Shown here one piece after another: positions 1-6,851 of a DNA stretch of 11,770 nucleotides. Numbering within the stretch: position 1 is the first letter of the stretch; each line of letters opens with the position of its first letter. Source of the DNA: Baffinella frigidus (taxonomy: Eukaryota; Cryptophyceae; Cryptomonadales; Baffinellaceae); contig MU646334.1 in assembly GCA_026770585.1 (NCBI GenBank), forward strand, positions 366,172 through 377,941. Reading direction: 5' to 3'. Below the pieces are notes generated by a model, which saw only the letters and a program-made list of their open reading frames with translations, was not told where the DNA came from and made no database searches. The translations under genes were made by a program, and so were the position numbers.

Positions 1-79
<79 letters not shown>
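1..79. repeat. Poly-G homopolymer at contig start
   Basis: 79 consecutive G residues open the window, followed by more G-rich sequence. Internal G/C homopolymers of 8-13 bases elsewhere (for example near 7830, 7866 and 8036) suggest such tracts are native to this genome. The contig probably breaks here because sequencing or assembly failed in the homopolymer, so its true length is unknown. Confidence 0.95.
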
Positions 80-174
80 CGAGGGGGGAGGGTGCACGAA
101 CAATGTGCGGTTCAGCATGTGCGGCTCAGGATGTTGATCCATTCAGGGGTTGGTCCGCACAGGGGGGGAGGCAG

Positions 175-588
175 GGAGAGACCGAGCGAGAGAGAAAGAG
201 CGGGAGAGAAAAAGAGGGAGGGAGGGAGGGAGAGAGAGAGAGGGAGGAGGGTGCCACCTCGTCGCAGACGGCCTGAACCTGAACCCAGTGGCGCTGGGTG
301 TGCACCCAGCGAGCGAGAGATAGCGAGAGAGAGCGAGAGAGCGAGCGAGAGCGAGAGAGAGAGAGAGAGAGAAAGAGAGAAAGTGTGTGTGTGTGAGAGA
401 GAGAGGAGAGAGAGACCTCGTCGCACACAGCCTGAACCTGAGCCCAGTGGCGCTGGGTGTGCACCGAGCAAGAGAGAAAGAGCGAGAGAGCGAGAGAGAG
501 AGTGTGAGACAGACATAGAGGGTGGTGGGGGGGGGGAGACCTCGTCGCACACAGCCTGAACCTGGGCCCAGTGGCGCTGGGTGTGCAC
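175..588 (+). repeat. (GA)n tract with a ~50-60 bp core repeated three times
   Basis: Purine microsatellite (GA/GAGC/GAGG) is interrupted by three copies of a core at 256-320, 415-475 and 539-588. Each core starts ACCTCGTCGCA, contains CCTGAACCTG and CAGTGGCGCTGGGTGTGCAC. The embedded GCGCTGGGTGTGCACC is internally near-palindromic. Open frames of 112-173 codons cross this region on both strands, but they are Arg/Glu/Ser repeats in every frame and are not credible genes. Confidence 0.85.
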
Positions 589-606
589 GGTGGTCGCCTC
601 TTCCTC

Positions 607-816
607 GGTGCACTCTGTCCCCGTCAGCTGCACGCACCTGCCCCGTTTTCTTTGTGGTCAGATAAAGAGGAGGGGGGAGGGAAGTTTTCCCTCCGTGTTG
701 TCACTTTACTGCACTCGGTTCCTGCCAGCTGCACGCACCTGCCCACACGCGTGCCCCTGGTGGTTACTTCGTGACCTGACTTGACTTGTGTTTACTCTCC
801 GTGTCCTGACTTTACT
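607..816 (+). repeat. Short imperfect tandem duplication (~100-110 bp unit)
   Basis: CAGCTGCACGCACCTGCCC occurs near 626 and again near 727. CTCCGTGT followed by a variant of TGACTTTACTG occurs near 690 and 797. Order and spacing match a diverged tandem duplication. I see no convincing gene in 589-970. Confidence 0.6.
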
Positions 817-973
817 GGGGGGCCCGGGGCTCGGCTGCAGAACAATCGCATGCCTGTTGACGGCCATGGGCCTCTCGTAAACGCCTACTTGCGAACTAAC
901 ATTTGGCAGCTGACGCAATTCCCGGGGGTTCAATTTCAAAATAAATAAATATTGCAAAACGGGGTTTCGATTT

Positions 974-1290
974 CGAAACGATTTTTTGATTTAAAACGGG
1001 TGTTCGAAATGGGGAGTACCGTGCGGCGAAGCCCTGCCTGTTTATTTTAGTTGTTTTTCTCCTTACAATAGTTTTAGGGCTCTGAAATGCAATGGCTCAA
1101 GTGGTCTAATTTCGACCTCACCGTAAGAAAGCTATTTTACGGCCAAAATAAGCTGACCTGAAAAGGCCAAAACAAGCTAAGTAAGGCCTTTTTCTTATTT
1201 TGAGGATTCCACCGTAAGAAACGGTCTCAAAACGATTTTTAAATTCAAAACGGGTGTTCGAAATGGGGAGTACCGTGCCGCGAGGCCCTG
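974..1290 (+). repeat. Pair of ~63-bp direct repeats
   Basis: Copies at 974-1036 and 1229-1290 share AAACGATTTTT, AAAACGGGTGTTCGAAATGG and GGAGTACCGTGC followed by GCCCTG. The AT-rich spacer has its own short repeats: CACCGTAAGAAA occurs near 1119 and 1210, and CCGTAA pairs with TTACGG near 1120-1142. No coding signal is seen. Confidence 0.8.
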
Positions 1291-1344
1291 GCGAACAAGA
1301 TGATGATAGATGGCCGCGATGCGGTGCGGGCGCTCGGGGTGACA

Positions 1345-1538
1345 GTCTCCTTGCAACGGACAGTGCAGGTTCATCCTGCCGCCCAGCCAAGTCACACCAG
1401 CGTCATCGTCACGCTCTCCCGCGTGAAATCTGCCCACCGGCCAACCGGAGAGTTGTACCAGGGCTCACTGGAGATTGGCTAGTTGTGCCAGAGCAGCCTC
1501 CTTGCAAGGGACAGTGCAGGTTCATCCTGCACCCAGAC
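1345..1538 (+). repeat. Pair of ~40-bp direct repeats
   Basis: Copies at 1345-1386 and 1496-1538 share CTCCTTGCAA, GGACAGTGCAGGTTCATCCT and a following CCCAG. A second weak pair lies between them (AGTTGTACCAGGGC and AGTTGTGCCAGAGC near 1451 and 1481). The 102-codon frame at 1254-1562 runs through both copies and has no recognisable protein character. Confidence 0.75.
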
Positions 1539-1579
1539 ACACACGTCAGTTTCATGACTTGACTTGCGATGGCGGGAGG

Positions 1580-1762
1580 TTTAGGGTTAAGGGTTTGAGA
1601 TTGAGGGTTTAGGGTGTAGGGTTAAGAGGTTCGGGTCTCGGGTTTCGGGTTTCGGGTTTCGGGTTTCGAGTTCATAGTTTCGGGTTTCGGGTTTCGGGTT
1701 TCGGGTTTATGGTCTCGGGTTCATGGTTTCGGGTTTCGGGTTTGGGGGTTTCGGGGTTGAAA
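1580..1762 (+). repeat. Interstitial telomere-like array dominated by TTTCGGG
   Basis: The array begins with TTTAGGG, TTAAGGG and TGTAGGG variants, then turns into consecutive GGGTTTCGGGTTTCGGG heptamers broken by GTTCATAG and GGTTCATGG. The period is 7, as in plant/alga-type TTTAGGG telomeres, with A to C at position four in most units. It is G-rich on the plus strand and runs directly into the next dispersed repeat at 1756. Confidence 0.85.
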
Positions 1763-1820
1763 CCGTTCGTCGTACGCGAGCGCGGTCCCGCGAGGGGTGG
1801 GGGGGCGACGTGCCGAAGCG

Positions 1821-1913
1821 GATCAAATCGAGGATGGAGGTTGAGATATTTTCATGCAACGCGAGAGCGTTCTCGAGCCTCTGGCGGAAGTCGCTCAAAC
1901 CCTCGATTTGGTC
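1821..1913. repeat. Weak foldback with CAAATCGAGG arms
   Basis: GATCAAATCGAGG (1821-1833) is inverted as CCTCGATTTGGTC (1901-1913). Only the outer ~13-20 bp pair clearly, and the centre contains the palindromic GCGAGAGCG/TTCTCG. It could be a decayed MITE or a chance hairpin; its arms resemble those of foldbacks elsewhere in the window. Confidence 0.45.
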
Positions 1914-2027
1914 TCTAAATTAGCTAGCTATAGGTTTGAACCGTTCGTCGTAGGCGAAGGCGGTCCCGCGGGGGGTGGGAGGCGCGCGGGCAGCCTCCCC
2001 CGTGATCGGATCACGGTCTATTCCTAA

Positions 2028-2080
2028 GTTGACATGCTGGGTGTGTGGCACACATGCGTCAACTTTGGAGCGGAAAAGAG
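2028..2080 (+). repeat. Dispersed ~50-bp repeat, copy 1
   Basis: GTTGACATGCTGGGTGTG, then GTCAAC and TTTGGAGCGGAAAAGAG. Related copies occur 7 kb away at 9093-9140 and 9310-9360, where each precedes a copy of a candidate exon. The unit contains the odd palindrome TGTGTGGCACACA and ends in inverted GTTGAC/GTCAAC, so it can form a small hairpin. Confidence 0.65.
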
Positions 2081-2248
2081 CCCGGGCTCACCAAATTGGC
2101 GAGACCAAATAGACTGAGACAGAGCTAGAACTTGACAGAGTGGGAGGTTTGGGGTGTAGGGTGTAGAGTTAAAACCGTTCGTCGTAGGCGAGAGCGGTCC
2201 CGCGGGGGGTGGGGGGTGCGCGGGCAGCCTCCCCCGTGATCCGCCGTG

Positions 2249-2552
2249 CAATCGCCCGCCCCTGCCACGCCCGAAGAGGATCAAATCGAGGTTGGAGCTT
2301 GCGTGGGCTGCCCGGCAGCCTCCCCCATGGGCTGCCCGGCAGCCTCCCCCGTCGGCCTCCGTGTAATCACCCGCCCCTGCCACGCGGGGGTGTTAAGGGT
2401 GTGGGGTGTGGGGTGCGCACGCTTGTCAGCCCTCCCCTGTCAGCCTCCGAGCAATCACCCGCCTGTGCCACGCCGCTCGCTTGTCAGCCCTCGCCCCCAA
2501 AAGTCAACTGTATTGTCAACTTACAAAACAACAATCACCCGCCCCTGCCACG
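2249..2552 (+). repeat. Four irregularly spaced copies of a ~20-bp motif
   Basis: CAATCACCCGCCCCTGCCAC or close variants occur at 2249-2269, 2365-2384, 2452-2472 and 2532-2552. Between the first two is a tandem duplication of GGGCTGCCCGGCAGCCTCCC (about 2308-2353). Spacings of 116, 87 and 80 bp are irregular, and the intervening DNA is made of other repeats. This is not a CRISPR array. Confidence 0.75.
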
Positions 2553-2575
2553 ATTGTTGATTGTTGTCAAAACAA

Positions 2576-2614
2576 GTCCTCCCTCCTCCTCAACTGTTGA
2601 GGAGGAGGGAGGAC
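2576..2614. repeat. Perfect 39-bp palindrome, 19-bp arms
   Basis: The left arm is GTCCTCCCTCCTCCTCAAC and the right arm is its exact reverse complement, separated by a single T. Each arm is almost pure pyrimidine or purine. Immediately upstream, ACAACAATC and GATTGTTG form another inverted pair around the 2532-2552 repeat copy. Confidence 0.9.
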
Positions 2615-3004
2615 GGTCCAGAGGAGGAAATTTAGAGGAGGGCTGTGACAATGCGAGCATCTAGTCTGCCCAACTGCGTCGATGGGAACCCTTGCTCTCG
2701 GTGGGGAGTCAGGCAGGATCTGGCCCAACCCTCACCTTATCCCCCCCCACGTCAACTTTTTTCAGCGTTGAGATTTTGAGGCGGGCCCGTCATAAGGCTC
2801 ACAGATTGTTGGATCACTTGACGTAAGGCTCGAGAGTATTTCAGGAGAAGAAGAAGATTTTCAAACGGGGCACTGGTATCTCGACGCTGGAGCGAAGGAG
2901 GGGGTCCTCTTATGGGTTATTCACGAAATCCCTGTTTAGTCCACTGTGCGGAACTACTTTAATTATCGAGATTTCCAGGCGGGGCGGGGCGGGAGCAACT
3001 CCTA

Positions 3005-3150
3005 GCTCTGTCCCAGTTCAATTCGGTCTCGTAGATGGAGTGCCCCCCCCGAAATTTGACATGTGAATTTGACAACCCCCTGTGGAATTCACCTGTGAAA
3101 TTTCGGAGGGGGCACTCTACCTACGAGACCAAATTGAACTGGGGCAGAGC
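3005..3150. repeat. Foldback element, 53-bp arms and 40-nt loop
   Basis: Left arm 3005-3057 and right arm 3098-3150 are reverse complements with five mismatches. Arm landmarks are GCTCTGYCCCAGTTCAAT, GGTCTCGTAG and CCGAAATTT. The loop carries its own GTGAATT/AATTCAC pair. A diverged single arm (GAGACCAAAT, then GACAGAGCTAGAACTTG) occurs at about 2101-2135, so the sequence is dispersed. No clear target duplication was found. Confidence 0.85.
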
Positions 3151-3490
3151 AAGAACTCGATCCCCGAGCGGGGGAGTGGCTACGCGGGAGAGCTACCTGT
3201 GATTTTACGCCCTGCGTCCATCTATTATTTTCCCTTGAAATCGACAAAAGTTGCCGAAAATGCTCACAAATAATTGACTTTGACGGAAAAGTAACCGCAG
3301 GATATGCCCAAAAAGGGCTCCAAGAAAGCACCTACCCCTCCCGCCTAGGGGTATGCTGGCAGCGTCCGCCCCTCCCACGTCAACTATTTTGATCTTTGAG
3401 ATTCCCAGACGGGGCCAAGTTGATGGTTGAGGTTTCCACACGGGACTGAGATCATCTCGAAGCCCGAGCGGGGGAGGGGGTCCATATTCT

Positions 3491-3662
3491 TAGTGACGCA
3501 ACCTATAATCAGTTTTGTAAAGTGACTCGTATCTGGTACAAATTATAAAACAAGACCTTGTTTGAAAAGGAATTGGAGCCCTTTTTAGTTTTAATGGACC
3601 GTTTTCAATAATTTGTACCAGAACGAGTTGCTTTACAAAACTATTTATAGGTTGCGTCACTA
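3491..3662. mobile_element. MITE, ~52-bp terminal inverted repeats, TA duplication
   Basis: Left arm 3493-3545 starts GTGACGCAACCTATAA and right arm 3609-3660 is its reverse complement with four mismatches and one indel; weaker pairing continues inward. TA flanks both ends (3491-3492, 3661-3662), as for Tc1/mariner-derived MITEs. It lies inside the local repeat family: upstream ends GGGGGTCCATAT and downstream resumes ATCGGCAGCGTCC. The related uninterrupted copy at about 3895-3918 reads straight through that junction and serves as an approximate empty site. A few bases between the TA and the repeat are unexplained. No transposase frame is inside, so it is non-autonomous. Confidence 0.85.
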
Positions 3663-3959
3663 TTAACATCGGCAGCGTCCTCCCCCAAAGGGTCAGCAGA
3701 CAGATAAAAAATCCAACTTTTTCGATTGTTGAGATTTCCAGACGGGGCGGGGTGACCACACCTCGAACCCCCTGCCCTCTTTCGAGCCCTCGCCACCCCC
3801 CCTCCAAAGTCAACTTTTTCAACCGTCGAGGTTTCCAGGCGTGGTTGATTCCAGACGGGGTGGAGATATCCAGACCTCGAAGCCTGAGCGGGGGAGGGGG
3901 TCCATATCGGCAGCGTCCTCCCCGAAAAGGTCCCCGGCAGCGAGCGAGTGGTGGTCCGC

Positions 3960-4372
3960 GCAGATTGACCCGCGGCACGAGGACATTGGCTGCGCGCAGT
4001 TCACGCACACCTGCCAGCAAGATAGCCCCGTCACCTAATATATTATGTCTCAGATTTGGCGTAGCGTTGGAGCCGTTTGCACTTTTAAGGGTTAAAATAC
4101 AGCGAGAGGATTTGTACCGGCAATTCTTTAGATGGACGCCGCGCGAAATAGGTTCTATCAGGTGACACGACGCAAACGCATATTGATCCGCGGCACGAGG
4201 ACATTCCACCAACCCTCACGGGATGACCAAATCGTTAATTTTATAACCTTCGATTTACATGGGCAGACCTCTTTTCGGGAATTCTGTCCAGGTAAATTCA
4301 TGCTTTCAAAACGGACGATTTGGTCCTCCCGTGAGTGTTGGTGGTTGGATGCGCGCAGTTTACGCACACCTG
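3960..4372 (+). repeat. Duplicated ~55-bp segment, second copy split by an insertion
   Basis: Copy one (3960-4014) contains CCGCGGCACGAGGACATTGG and CTGCGCGCAGTTCACGCAC. Copy two begins near 4178 with the same CCGCGGCACGAGGACATT, is interrupted at 4206, and resumes at 4347 with TGCGCGCAGTTTACGCAC and ACCTGC. Between the copies (4031-4163), GTCACCTAATA pairs weakly with TATCAGGTGAC, perhaps another decayed insertion. Confidence 0.8.
4206..4344. mobile_element. 139-bp foldback MITE with defined empty site
   Basis: The terminal repeats are CCACCAACCCTCACGGGATG on the left and, after reverse complement, CCACCAACACTCACGGGAGG on the right. The next bases are GACCAAATCGT on both, giving 28 of 30 matching. 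Pairing continues inward (ATTTACATGGGCAGA against ATTTACCTGGACAGA), so the whole element can fold. Comparison with the uninterrupted copy at 3960-4014 places the insertion after GAGGACATT. TT is present on both sides (4204-4205, 4345-4346), suggesting a 2-bp duplication, though a mutated TA is possible. No coding capacity is present. Confidence 0.85.
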
Positions 4373-4423
4373 CGTGGGAAAGAACAGAGCGTTTATTACG
4401 GATCGTAATTCACGACACATACC

Positions 4424-4468
4424 GCGCCGCTACTATATCGAGTAGAGACACAGCGCCGCTACTATATC
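4424..4468 (+). repeat. Two-copy tandem repeat, 29-bp period
   Basis: GCGCCGCTACTATATC occurs at 4424-4439 and 4453-4468. Nothing else is recognisable between 4373 and 4496. Confidence 0.7.
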
Positions 4469-4496
4469 TCTGATGTAATTTTTCAAAGGCATGTGG

Positions 4497-4694
4497 TTAT
4501 GAAGAGCGTGGTGTTCTGGCGGGGATAAAGTGGTCCTCCTCCTCCTCCTCCTCCTCGCTCTCCTCCACCATTCCCATAGATGCACCTCCAAAAATATCTA
4601 TAAATTCTCTGTGCGGGAATTTCGAGTGTGGAAGGCGGCGTGGGGAGTTGACCTCCTCCTCCTCCTCCTCCTCGCTCGCCCCCCCCATACCCAT
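4497..4694 (-). CDS. Possible acidic-repeat exon on the minus strand
   Basis: This 65-codon frame has two related blocks, MGMGGASEEEEEEE and MGMVEESEEEEEEE, separated by about 30 residues that include FIDIFGG. The nucleotide basis is two (CCT)n runs near 4534-4560 and 4652-4676 embedded in a longer duplication. The acidic style matches the minus-strand frame at 5158-5548, so it could be another exon of one gene. Trinucleotide repeats give poly-Glu frames easily, so this may be a non-coding microsatellite. No reliable splice sites were found. Confidence 0.2.
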   Translation of the reverse strand: MGMGGASEEEEEEEVNSPRRLPHSKFPHREFIDIFGGASMGMVEESEEEEEEEDHFIPARTPRSS

Positions 4695-4734
4695 CGAGTA
4701 CCGCTCGTCACTCCCCGACCCACTCTGTCCATCA

Positions 4735-4822
4735 GGTTTCAGGGTTCAGGGTTCAGGGTTTAGGGTTTAGGATTTAGGGTCCAAGGTTTAGGGTTTAGAG
4801 TTTAGGGTGCAGGGTCCAGGGC
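4735..4822 (+). repeat. Interstitial telomere-like array, TTTAGGG/TTCAGGG
   Basis: Successive units are TTTCAGGG, TTCAGGG (twice), TTTAGGG (twice), TTTAGGA, TTTAGGG, then variants such as TCCAAGG, TTTAGAG and TGCAGGG. Degeneration increases toward 4822. G-rich on the plus strand, like the array at 1580-1762. Confidence 0.85.
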
Positions 4823-4843
4823 CAACGTTTCCTGGTCACTCCC

Positions 4844-5350
4844 TTGCAAGTGTTGTCCGCGGATATGTTGAACCCTCTCCCAGAACATCTTCGAAAACAT
4901 GTGGTGTATTTGTTGAGAAAGCCAACCTGGAAGTTGCCTCTAGATCCGCAAGTTCCGGATGAGAACAAGTTCTGGGTGGCCATGCAGTGTGGGAGAGAAA
5001 CGACGCCGGCAAGGGCGACTCTCCATCACTCTTCTTTCTCTTCCCGCAATACGGAGATGCAACACTGCACCCCACCAGGTCTGCAAAATCCCGCCCAGTC
5101 GCTGAGAGGAATCCGATATCGAGTGAATCGCTGGACTGGACTTTTTGGAAAGTTCACCTCATCCCGTCCAGCGTGCACGTCGGGAACAACAGGGAGCGGT
5201 GCCCGCCCGGATCCGGAAGCCCCGCCCTGCGGTCCAGGAGCAGGGTCTTCCGCCGCCCGGAGCGAATCCAGCCCCTCGATGCGCCCGATCCCGACGTTGA
5301 ACCCGTTCAGCCCCCCCCCCACGTGGGGGTGCGGCGCGACGATTTCGTAG
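4844..5350 (+). CDS. Unrecognised frame; first ~45 residues look protein-like
   Basis: The frame from 4844 has a possible inner start at 4865. Its first part contains LPEHLRKHVVYLLRK and LPLDPQVPDENKFWVAMQCG, with balanced composition unlike the repeat-derived frames around it. Beyond about 5000 the composition becomes Ser/Pro/Arg-rich and it overlaps a better minus-strand candidate. If real, only about 4844-5000 is likely to be exon. The upstream sequence CCCTTGCAAG could be a weak acceptor. I do not recognise the family. Confidence 0.25.
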   Translation: MQVLSADMLNPLPEHLRKHVVYLLRKPTWKLPLDPQVPDENKFWVAMQCGRETTPARATLHHSSFSSRNTEMQHCTPPGLQNPAQSLRGIRYRVNRWTGLFGKFTSSRPACTSGTTGSGARPDPEAPPCGPGAGSSAARSESSPSMRPIPTLNPFSPPPTWGCGATIS

Positions 5351-5548
5351 CCGGGCGTGGCCCCGAGCTCGCTGCCATCCTCCTCCGAGCTCGAGGACTC
5401 CTCCTCCTCCTCCTCTTCCTCCTCCACCTCCTTCTCTCCCTCTGCCTCTTCCTCCTCCTCCTTCTCCTTCATTTCCGCATCCCCTTCCTCCTCCTCCCCC
5501 TGTTCCGTGCCATCCGCCGACTGGGCCTCCTGGAGGAACCCGCTGGCC
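5158..5548 (-). CDS. Candidate exon with Glu-rich tract, unknown protein
   Basis: On the minus strand a pyrimidine-poor acceptor TTGCATGCAG precedes 5548 and a good donor GATGAG/GTGAAC follows 5158. Between them the frame is open: about 25 polar residues, a Glu-rich run of roughly 35 residues ending SSSSEEDGSELG, then TPGYEIVAPHPHVGGG, GFNVGIGRIEGLDSLR and a Gly/Pro-rich tail. The later part reads like ordinary protein. Opposite, the plus-strand frame 4987-5796 is a Leu-rich mirror of the Glu codons. The acidic segment could be disordered. The frame does not match the phase of the putative upstream exon at 5619-5758, so either a splice site is misplaced or one exon is false. Confidence 0.4.
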
Positions 5549-5618
5549 CTGCATGCAAGCGCGGCAGTTTAGCAACCCCATATCCTATCGCGCGTGGGGG
5601 CCATCCCGCTTTACTCAC

Positions 5619-5758
5619 GCTCCACGAAAGGGGGCTGCGGGGCGGGCACCTCGCGTGGTTGAGGATTCGTGACAGGGAGGAGATCCTCATGATGGTCCAG
5701 CCGTGGGCCCCGGTTGATCCCGGCACGCTTGTCCTTCACGGAGGAACTGTGAGATCCT
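5619..5758 (-). CDS. Candidate short exon upstream of the acidic exon
   Basis: A T-rich stretch and GTCTGCTCGCAG precede 5758 on the minus strand, and the consensus donor GTGAGT starts at 5618. The preferred frame reads GSHSSSVKDKRAGINRGP, then HEDLLPVTNPQPREVPAP, hydrophilic and probably disordered. With these sites it ends with one extra base, whereas the acidic exon needs two, so the junction does not close. A second frame is also open across this interval. No start codon region is identified upstream. Confidence 0.3.
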
Positions 5759-5822
5759 CTGCGAGCAGACGGAACGTTAAAAAAAAAGTAGACTAAAAGG
5801 TTACTTTTAAGTTTGACCATCA

Positions 5823-5922
5823 GATCAAATTGAGGATGGAGTTCGTGCCATTTCCCAGAGCTCAGAATACAAAAATGACCAGTCACAGACGGAAATTTAT
5901 GAAACAACGTCCTCAATTTGGT
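5823..5922. repeat. Decayed foldback with CAAATTGAGGA arms
   Basis: GATCAAATTGAGGATG (from 5823) is inverted as CGTCCTCAATTTGGT (to 5922). Pairing weakens inward but includes a shared ATTTCC. The arm core resembles those at 1821 and 4225. It lies between the minus-strand candidate exons and the plus-strand segment starting at 6023. Confidence 0.55.
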
Positions 5923-6022
5923 ACACTTCAGAGGCCGCCACGTTTGACGAACGCATGGGAAGGGGGATCCTCTCCCCCTGCCTGTTGTGAGCCACGGCGG
6001 AGCCCGGGAACCTTTCCCAACG

Positions 6023-6354
6023 ATGCGGGCGAGCGGTGTGCTCGCGTGCCTGGCGTACCTGGGGTGTGTGGTGAGTGTTGCGTGCGTCAGCTCGACGATA
6101 CCGAGCGTAGGCGCACTCGCGGGCCAGGCTCTGCGCCCGCGTGCAGAGCCCTCGGGGCTTCCGCTGGCGAGCGTGGAGAAGGGTTCATGCGTCGAGGCGG
6201 CGCTCGAGTGCGGAGAGGGAGCGGATCTTGCCCAGTTTGCTCTGGAGAGACTTTCTGGTGGATGCCCCACCTCGGAGCCGCGGCCGAGGCATATGGAGCT
6301 CAAGAGCCCCATCACCTACATCACTGACTGCCAGGACCAGAACGGCAAAGGAAG
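6023..6354 (+). CDS. Candidate first exon, hydrophobic N terminus, EF-2-like end
   Basis: ATG at 6023 opens a frame whose first residues, MRASGVLACLAYLGCV and a few more hydrophobic ones, look like a signal peptide. The frame would remain open to 6613. A splice at AAAGGAAG/GTCTTG (6354/6355) joins it in frame to the exon at 6631. The C-terminal residues, ELKSPITYITDCQDQNGKGR, resemble the start of domain II in EF-2-type GTPases, where a strand is followed by a KGR motif and FGR. The donor is weak. A stronger GTGAGT lies at 6071, but using it leads into Arg-rich sequence. No GTPase G1-G5 motifs occur upstream, so a complete factor is not present. It could be a gene fragment, and the signal peptide may be chance. 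Confidence 0.35.
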
Positions 6355-6630
6355 GTCTTGCCCTGATCCTCATGGAAAATCGCTCACATTGCAAGCGGTG
6401 CTTTCTCAAGGCGTGCGGTGGGATCGCAGAGAGCGAACGCGGCCGGGGATTTTGCCTGTCTTCCCCTGTGAGGTATTCTATCGTTTGTGGCTCTCGGATT
6501 TGTACCAGTGGCACGCCAGGAATCGGCGCACCCCTGTTACGCATCGGCGCAGCTACAGCTTCATTTTGGAGGGAGGATGGCAGAGACAGAGCAGGGAGAA
6601 GCGTGGAGATTGAAGAAACGTGGCGGGCAG

Positions 6631-6703
6631 GTTGTTTGGGCGGATCTCTACGCTGTTCCCAGGGGAGTCTGTCCACTTGGTCGGTGTCAACTCCGACTAC
6701 GAG
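6631..6703 (+). CDS. Candidate exon, translational-GTPase domain II strand
   Basis: Acceptor GTGGCGGGCAG and donor GAG/GTACCG bound 73 nt. One base completes the Arg codon carried from 6354, then the frame reads LFGRISTLFPGESVHLVG and ends VNSDYE at phase 0. The pattern GRI..G/L..G..V.LVG is the hallmark of the domain II beta-barrel of EF-Tu, EF-G and EF-2. In-frame continuation from the previous segment yields a KGR-x-FGR arrangement as in EF-2. The intron would be 276 nt and contains the in-frame stop at 6611. The family assignment rests on short motifs read by eye. Confidence 0.4.
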
Positions 6704-6772
6704 GTACCGATCAGGCCGTGCAGCCCCCCCTCCGCCCCCTCTCTCCACTGGCGAGAACGGGCTTGAGCGATG

Positions 6773-6851
6773 TTTTCGTGTTAGGAGAGAGAGACCCATT
6801 GTTGAGACCCGTTCTTCTTTCGTGTTATGAGAGAGAGAGACCCATTGATGA
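6773..6851 (+). repeat. Tandem duplication at the 5' edge of an exon
   Basis: TTTCGTGTTAGGAGAGAGAG and ACCCATTGTTGA (6773-6805) recur as TTTCGTGTTATGAGAGAGAG and ACCCATTGATGA (about 6817-6851). The duplicated piece includes the presumed acceptor region and first codons of the exon at 6832. Confidence 0.7.

Larger units (their letters stand above)
1756..2300 (+). repeat. Three copies of a GC-rich dispersed repeat
   Basis: Copies start at about 1756, 1934 and 2168 with AACCGTTCGTCGTA, then GCGAGNGCGGTCCCGCG and GGGGTGGG. Copies two and three continue into CGCGGGCAGCCTCCCCCGTG, while copies one and three share GATCAAATCGAGG (1821, 2279). The copies are mosaics that share different parts pairwise. 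The open frames of 60-150 codons here follow repeat units rather than a protein. Confidence 0.8.
2748..3907 (+). repeat. Degenerate dispersed repeat family, about 100-bp units
   Basis: Recurring parts are CACGTCAACTTTTT (about 2748, 3376, 3707, 3806), GAGATTTCCAGACGGGGC (about 2762, 2966, 3397, 3729, 3826), GAAGCCCGAGCGGGGGAGG followed by GGGTCCATAT (about 2879, 3160, 3459, 3878), and CGGCAGCGTCC (about 3351, 3669, 3908). The order is broadly kept. No gene is supported in 2640-4490; the 240-codon minus-strand frame at 3490-4212 crosses a MITE and these repeats. Confidence 0.7.

Noticed and set aside
92-637. Overlapping open frames of 112-173 codons on both strands
   Set aside because: They are translations of (GA)n repeats and the triplicated core, open in several frames at once, with only Arg, Glu and Ser or Leu and Ser composition.
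1093-1101. TGGCTCAAG, like the 3' end of the dinoflagellate spliced leader
   Set aside because: Only nine bases match, the rest of the leader is absent, and no Sm-like site follows.
2249-2552. CRISPR-like spaced 20-bp repeats
   Set aside because: Spacers are irregular (60-95 bp) and repetitive themselves, and the genomic context is eukaryotic.
3490-4212. 240-codon minus-strand frame
   Set aside because: It crosses a complete MITE and several dispersed repeats, and has no recognisable domain; openness is incidental.
4987-5796. 269-codon plus-strand frame with a Leu-rich hydrophobic run
   Set aside because: The Leu run is the complement of Glu codons from CCT repeats. The minus strand gives more protein-like sequence and splice sites here.
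6071-6147. Intron from the strong GTGAGT at 6071 to CAG at 6147
   Set aside because: Splicing there would put the downstream sequence in an Arg/Ser-rich frame and lose the EF-2-like motifs; unspliced reading is more protein-like.
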